Below, in pieces: positions 8,267 to 11,891 of a stretch of DNA of 11,891 nucleotides. The stretch's first letter is position 1; every line of letters starts with the position of its first letter. The stretch covers positions 33,590 to 45,480 of the forward strand of contig CAAAJI010000461.1 in assembly GCA_900642245.1 (NCBI GenBank), written 5' to 3'. The translations under genes and the position numbers were made by a program. The notes under the pieces were generated by a model, which was given only the letters and a program-made list of their open reading frames with translations, did no database searches and was not told the origin of the DNA. The stretch comes from Fragilaria radians (Eukaryota; Bacillariophyta; Fragilariophyceae; Fragilariales; Fragilariaceae).

Positions 8267-8775
8267 ATGACTTATCTTAGAATATTACTAGATTTAGACT
8301 TATTACTCTCGTATTTGAAGATACCTTTTGCTCCAGCTTCCATTGCAATGGCCATTGAATCTGTGTATCTTCCAATTCTATGTTCGCTTTTGTCACAAGC
8401 TAGAGGAAACAATCACATCAGAGATGAAGTATTTGATAAAAATTTACTGTTTGCGATCGCTCAGCAAAATGCCTATTAATCGGGTCATTTAAAAATTAGC
8501 TGTAATAAAATTTATTTGATGTGACCTATGTACTTTGTTGTGTAAGCATAAGGCAAGCTACGCCAAAGCAGAAAAAAAATGTGGTAAGAAATGAAATCTA
8601 TTTATTTTAGATTCTAGCTGTAAGAAAGAGGTTCCTTTCGAAGCATGCAATGGGAGGAGACTGGCTTGATTATCAGGTATATCCACTTTTTTCAATCTGA
8701 ACTTCTGTTCATCCAATTAGATTGGTGTCGATTAAACCAAATTGCCATTGCCTCACATAATTATGACTTGGGGTG
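8267..8775. other. Interval with only weak open frames
   Basis: A 70-codon plus-strand frame (8267-8479) begins at the same CATATG where the minus-strand frame at 8266 begins in the other direction. A minus-strand frame of about 53 codons lies around 8555-8715 (containing LKKVDIPDNQASLLPLH). Neither has a recognisable family or clear splice context. I see no repeats or RNA genes here. Confidence 0.3.
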
Positions 8776-9123
8776 CTATACTTGTCTTCTAATCACTGAC
8801 ATGGAGACAGAAGTGTCATATTCAATTGTTTCAGATACGAAAGCGATAACACGTGCTAATGTAATTCCGTACCTTACACTTTCTGAATCTAGTTTTTGTG
8901 CAAAGCGTAATACATCAATTACAAATTCATCACCCACGGTCTTATTATTTGGTATTAAAATAGTTGTTTTATTGCTTGTGTCATTTTTGGCATGATAATT
9001 GACATTAATGCACTGCATTTTTGTTCGTGTCCCCGACAACGCTAGTTTATTTTGGAAATTTGAAATACATAAGTATATATTCTGTGCTTTGACTATGCAC
9101 TTGCCGCTACAGTAAATTTGCAA
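8776..9123 (-). CDS. Hypothetical protein, 115 aa, possibly a terminal exon
   Basis: The first 45 residues look like translated non-coding DNA. The last 60, from about 8955 down, look coding: PNNKTVGDEFVIDVLRFAQK followed by SESVRYGITLARVIAF, a mixed helical sequence with normal hydrophobic spacing. The frame ends at a TAG (8776-8778) within GTATAG, so the coding part might instead leave through a weak splice donor. No family is recognised, and no membrane segment or signal peptide is visible. The plus-strand frame over the same bases has a much less protein-like composition. Confidence 0.25.
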   Translation of the reverse strand: MQIYCSGKCIVKAQNIYLCISNFQNKLALSGTRTKMQCINVNYHAKNDTSNKTTILIPNNKTVGDEFVIDVLRFAQKLDSESVRYGITLARVIAFVSETIEYDTSVSMSVIRRQV

Positions 9124-9331
9124 GAGTCACCTTTATTTGGAGTCAAATATGCATGTGAGTGAGAGCAGCATTATTTGTGAGTCCCTTCATGTCTTTACAT
9201 GTCATAGCATTCAAATCACCAAAACTTCAAAGCAGCGTGCTGGTGTGTCATTCATGGTTAATGATCTCAATTGCCAATGATCGAAACGGCTCAGGACACA
9301 AAATTTATCACAATCAATGTTAATCAAAGGT
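9124..9331. other. No supported feature
   Basis: This short AT-rich interval separates the weak minus-strand frames on either side. The minus-strand frame crossing it (9211-9402) lies out of phase with the better-looking 9332-9442 frame and is probably a shadow. Confidence 0.3.
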
Positions 9332-9504
9332 TTACTCGGGCTTCTGCTGTTGGAGGATTTCCACAACTTGCTCGATGGTGCCCCTATTTGAATAACGTTC
9401 ATGATTCAAAGCCCTGAATAATAGATGTATGATACTAGCACATCACTTTTCCCATGTGCATCAACTTCTATTTCAAAAGAGATTGTATTGCTCATTGTTG
9501 CCAT
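9332..9504 (-). pseudogene. Small broken gene or exon, about 57 codons in two frames
   Basis: From ATG 9504 the minus strand reads MATMSNTISFEIEVDAHGKS and stays open to a TGA at 9406-9408. A second frame, open from 9442 and ending at TAA 9332-9334, reads LLFRALNHERYSNRGTIEQ and then VVEILQQQKPE, a plausible helical C-terminus. The two frames differ by one base and meet around 9430-9442, as if one base had been lost. Alternatively, TTATTCAG (acceptor-like, ending at about 9416) starts an exon in the second frame. No family is recognised. Confidence 0.25.
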
Positions 9505-9541
9505 AATATTATTCTTAATTTAACTTTACTGAATTTCATCC

Positions 9542-10625
9542 TTACGTGTGCCTTATTGTACATGTATCCAAGCCATTAGCACCTTTCAGAATGTTTCTTT
9601 CGATATTTTGCATATCAGTAAGTGTTCCTTATTTTTGTATCAGCGTCTTTTAATCAAAGTCCTATGGATGAATAATTGTCAGCACTCTTTACCATTTGCC
9701 TTGTCGATATTAACTTGTGCATCATTATTGTTCGTAACCTTTGTACAAGCATCTTGCAACAATGTTTCCGCGTTTCCTAATTGTTGGAGAGAAACATTTA
9801 CAACTTTCGCTGCATCTTTCAACGATTCCATCCATAAATGGTATTCGTCGCCCAATACATCAGCGTCATTTTCCATGTCCAACCATCGCTTGAACGAATT
9901 CACCACTCCACCAAAATAAATGTTGGCATTATTTCGATTCAAAATGGCATCTTCGTAGTAGCACTTTCTGTTCTCTAAAGTTTTTAGATCCAAAACATTG
10001 CTTTGTGCCTCTTGAGCCATGTTGACATTCATAATTGTGAACTGAACAGGATTCCTCGCGATGTAATCACTAATTGTTCCACGTTTTCACAAAATCAATC
10101 GTTCGAGCCATCCGTTTAAAATTCTATTTCAATGTAAGCAATTCCATTTCGTCAACCCTTGTAGACCTAAGAAGGGGTCATAGTTCCATGCTTTGTCTAT
10201 ATCGCAAAATTTAAACGGAGCGAAAAACAATCCGGTAGTTTTCCCACAGTACATTTTTATCTGGTAAAAAAAGTAAAATCGTCGAAGTCACACGTTTCGA
10301 TGAAAAAATCTCGTCACGATTTATTCGTAAAACAACAAATACTAATCAGTACAATTTCAATCCTCGAGCTAGGGCCACACAAATTAGAATAAGAAAAAAC
10401 TGACTGCTCAAGTAACATGCAAGCCATAGCACAAAAACAGAGGAACACTTACCAGCGTTTTGTGTTTCAAGTCATTTAGCAGTAGATGACCATAGTATAT
10501 GGCTGTTAGTAATTGACAAAAATATGTATCCCAGATACTCTTGTTAAGTTGTTTACCTTGAACTGCATATCCAAATAGCAGAAGTGGATCAACAAATAAT
10601 GACAAATTAGCACTCAAGCAAATAC
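9542..10625 (-). CDS. Candidate multi-exon gene, unknown function, 5' end not found
   Basis: Four minus-strand segments can be spliced in one frame: 10625-10453, 10260-10157, 10069-9693 and 9582-9542. The first intron (192 bases) has a consensus GTAAGT donor and a pyrimidine-rich TTTTTTTACCAG acceptor. The second (87 bases) begins GTTGAC, a weak donor, and ends ATTAG. The third (110 bases) begins GTAAAG and ends AAAG. Exon 1 is preceded by ATACAG and encodes a hydrophobic stretch (LSLFVDPLLLFGYAV). Exon 2 reads YCGKTTGLFFAPFKF. The long third exon is hydrophilic and helical (FKRWLDMENDADVLGDEYHL). Exon 4 adds about 13 residues before TAA. If the second intron is not real, exon 2 ends at TGA 10129-10131 and the third segment is a separate 117-aa gene starting at ATG 10032. 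I recognise no family. Confidence 0.35.
9679..10032 (-). CDS. Hypothetical 117-aa hydrophilic protein (alternative reading of the third exon above)
   Basis: This is the best single open frame between the two LRR genes. It starts at ATG 10032, with another ATG at 10020, and ends at TGA 9679-9681. Composition is strongly protein-like: rich in Asp, Glu, Asn and Lys, with helical segments such as WMESLKDAAKVVNVSLQQL and a short Asn-rich stretch near the C-terminus. There is no signal peptide or membrane segment, so it is probably soluble. The frame stays open upstream to 10086 without another ATG, which is why an upstream exon is possible. The last few codons contain GGTAAAG, a good donor, so the annotated end may be intronic. 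No relatives are recognised. Confidence 0.45.
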   Translation of the reverse strand: MNVNMAQEAQSNVLDLKTLENRKCYYEDAILNRNNANIYFGGVVNSFKRWLDMENDADVLGDEYHLWMESLKDAAKVVNVSLQQLGNAETLLQDACTKVTNNNDAQVNIDKANGKEC

Positions 10626-10731
10626 CTGTATGATCAAAATGTCAAAACACAGTATTGTCGCGTTCCATCATTATTAATGCATGGTGTCCATTCTTAATCA
10701 GCAGATCTATTGTTGGTAATGAATGAAGTAC

Positions 10732-10983
10732 TTGGTCAATGGGCACCAAAATGGTATTGCATTAAAGTATGGCCAAATAAAGTTGAAAATTTTGTCAAAA
10801 GATGATGAAATTGTGTTGACAGAAAGTGAGATTTGATTAATTCAAGATGAAACATGGATCTATGATACAGGAGTAAGCTGTCACATGGTTAGAAATGACA
10901 TTAGATTAACCCTAAAGAAATTTACTAATCTTCAAGTCACTTCTTCTTCAAAAATGAAAAATTGGAATCAGGATGTAAAATAG
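10732..10983 (+). pseudogene. Relic of a second copia-type element (protease region)
   Basis: One plus-strand frame runs from 10732 to a TAG at 10981-10983 with a single TGA at 10834-10836. After that TGA it reads DETWIYDTGVSCHMVRND. The W-x2-D-T-G-x-S-x-H-M arrangement (Asp codon 10864-10866) is the classical active-site signature of Ty1/copia aspartic proteases. Here the usual GAS is GVS. Further on, FTNLQVTSSSKM resembles the strand after the active site. This differs from the DTHAD type in the element at 1-5 kb, so it comes from another lineage. No gag knuckle, integrase or LTR is visible beside it. Confidence 0.5.
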
Positions 10984-11500
10984 CTGAGGGATTTAAATTC
11001 AATCATTTAGCATAAGCAGTGCCTTGACTCTGGGTGCCAGCAAGTAAAGCAATACATAAAGACTAGTAATGTAAAGAATACAGATTCCATAAATTTGATA
11101 AGTGAAAAGCCAAGTACTGGTGGAGAATGGTAGGTACCTTGTTACGCATAAATATGTTTATGTCTACAGAAAACAAAAGATATTGAAACTTGCAACCTTT
11201 AAAGATCATAGTTTGAAAATGAGAGTTGTGAATTCTACATGGAATTTCGAAGGGGATCATACGTTCACTTCGTTCCAAGACTTTGACACAGTCATCACAA
11301 GGGATGTCCAATGGCTTATTGTAACGTGATGGGAATGAAAAATCTCGTCTAACGGCCTTACGTGAGTCCTTAATAATACATGAAACACACGCTGGAAAAC
11401 CGATCACAGAAAGTCTATATGTTGAGAAAGAAAAATAATGTTCTTCGTACGCCGTAAATGTCTTCGAAGTCGACCTGTTTCAACAGACCCGTCGAGTGTG
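10984..11500. other. Upstream region of the second LRR gene, no supported gene
   Basis: Open frames exist on both strands (plus 11102-11329, minus 11063-11407) and overlap almost completely. Neither has a recognisable motif. The minus frame contains scattered Cys pairs but no regular zinc-finger spacing. Some of this may be further debris of the copia relic at 10.7-11.0 kb. The last 200 bases are presumably promoter of the gene at 11556. Confidence 0.3.
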
Positions 11501-11506
11501 TATATA
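11501..11506 (+). promoter_or_regulatory. Possible TATA box of the second LRR gene
   Basis: TATATA lies 50-55 bases before the ATG at 11556, a normal distance for a TATA box plus a short 5' leader. The surrounding sequence is moderately GC-rich before it and AT-rich after it. There is no clear match to the upstream region of the other LRR gene. Confidence 0.35.
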
Positions 11507-11555
11507 GTCACTTTGTGAATTTAATCCTTTGATTTTCCATTTATTTTCTGTGACG

Positions 11556-11891
11556 ATGAACATTTTTTCAAAGCCATGCAGCATTTGCGCAATGGAAAGC
11601 CACGACGAGATGGAATGTCCACTCAGTTGTTTCATCGCTTCACCTTATCGAGAGATACGAATGTCGCTTAGGTTTTCGGAATACCGGTTGACTGAAAGAA
11701 TGAAATCATTTATGGCTCTCCTTGCTAGCAGTAAGACCTTGAAATCTGTAGAAATTAGAAAGGCCGCGGTTCAGGATATGGGTGCTTTTGAAATCGCTAA
11801 TATCTTGAAGGTAAATTCATGTTTGACATCTCTAACCCTTGTTGTGACCTCCATTGGGTGTGATGGAGCGATTGCAATAGCCGATGCTCTT
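11556..11891 (+). CDS. CCHC zinc-knuckle-like + LRR protein, second paralogue, 3' end outside window
   Basis: The frame is open for 112 codons from ATG 11556 to the window edge. Residues 8-21 read CSICAMESHDEMEC, the same C-x2-C-x4-H-x4-C spacing as the minus-strand gene, followed in both by Pro. Then come a shared SP-aromatic motif (SPY here, SPF in the other), a linker four residues longer than in the paralogue, SSKTLKS opening the first LRR, and VNSCLTSLTL with GCDGAIAIADAL as the second unit. The start is supported because the similarity begins within a few residues of this Met. Overall identity is low, so the duplication is old or evolution is fast. It is presumably an intracellular protein-binding solenoid. 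It faces away from its paralogue. Confidence 0.88.
   Translation, partial: MNIFSKPCSICAMESHDEMECPLSCFIASPYREIRMSLRFSEYRLTERMKSFMALLASSKTLKSVEIRKAAVQDMGAFEIANILKVNSCLTSLTLVVTSIGCDGAIAIADAL

Noticed and set aside
8264..8269. CATATG from which two open frames start in opposite directions
   Set aside because: Any CATATG gives ATG on both strands. Both frames are short and unsupported, so this is probably coincidence.
8645..8995. Plus-strand 116-codon open frame
   Set aside because: It lies opposite the better-looking minus-strand frame 8776-9123, and its hydrophobic C-terminus is an antisense product.
9548..9919. Plus-strand 123-codon open frame
   Set aside because: It overlaps the strongly protein-like minus-strand frame 9679-10032 and is rich in Cys, Ser, Phe and Leu as antisense frames often are.
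11063..11407. Minus-strand frame with several Cys residues as a possible zinc-finger protein
   Set aside because: The Cys spacing is irregular, the overlapping plus frame is equally open, and it sits in the presumed promoter of the second LRR gene.
1..11891. Defence island, CRISPR, tRNA or rRNA genes
   Set aside because: No CRISPR-like spaced repeats, tRNA B-box or rRNA-like sequence was seen. The intron-like signals and copia element indicate a eukaryotic nuclear region.

Overview
The window looks like AT-rich eukaryotic nuclear DNA, most likely from a diatom or a close relative. Two things point there. A Ty1/copia-type retrotransposon on the minus strand carries a gag, a DTHAD-type protease and a pre-RT linker of the kind I know from diatom copia elements. 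Two genes also carry regular 28-residue ribonuclease-inhibitor-like leucine-rich repeats (LRRs) of the kind common in diatom genomes. No bacterial gene organisation, rRNA, tRNA or CRISPR array is visible. The species assignment is inference.

Region 1-5.5 kb: a decayed copia element, transcribed leftwards and running off the left edge. From right to left it shows a probable 5' LTR/leader, gag, protease, integrase, an integrase-RT linker, reverse transcriptase and the start of RNase H. I count seven in-frame stops, four single-base-type frameshifts and an 11-bp tandem duplication that breaks the protease frame. The RT YVDD box reads DVDD. The copy cannot encode a working polyprotein.

Region 5.56-7.16 kb: a minus-strand LRR gene with an N-terminal Cys-Cys-His-Cys (CCHC) zinc-knuckle-like motif followed by 14-15 LRR units of 84 bp each. 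One unit is 10 bp short, which splits the gene into two frames. Two neighbouring units are about 94% identical, so the array changed size recently. At 11.556 kb, on the plus strand, the 5' end of a second gene of the same family begins, with the same knuckle spacing, and runs off the right edge. The two genes face away from each other about 4.4 kb apart.

Region 7.16-11.55 kb: this interval has no clean long gene. It holds coding-like pieces: a candidate multi-exon minus-strand gene (10625-9542) with good splice signals, a possible two-exon piece on the plus strand (7860-8180), a few short open frames, a 32-bp tandem repeat, and a plus-strand relic of a different copia-type protease (10732-10983). 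It looks like gene and transposon debris between two fast-changing LRR paralogues. The strongest biological story is the zinc-knuckle/LRR pair, not a new multi-gene system.
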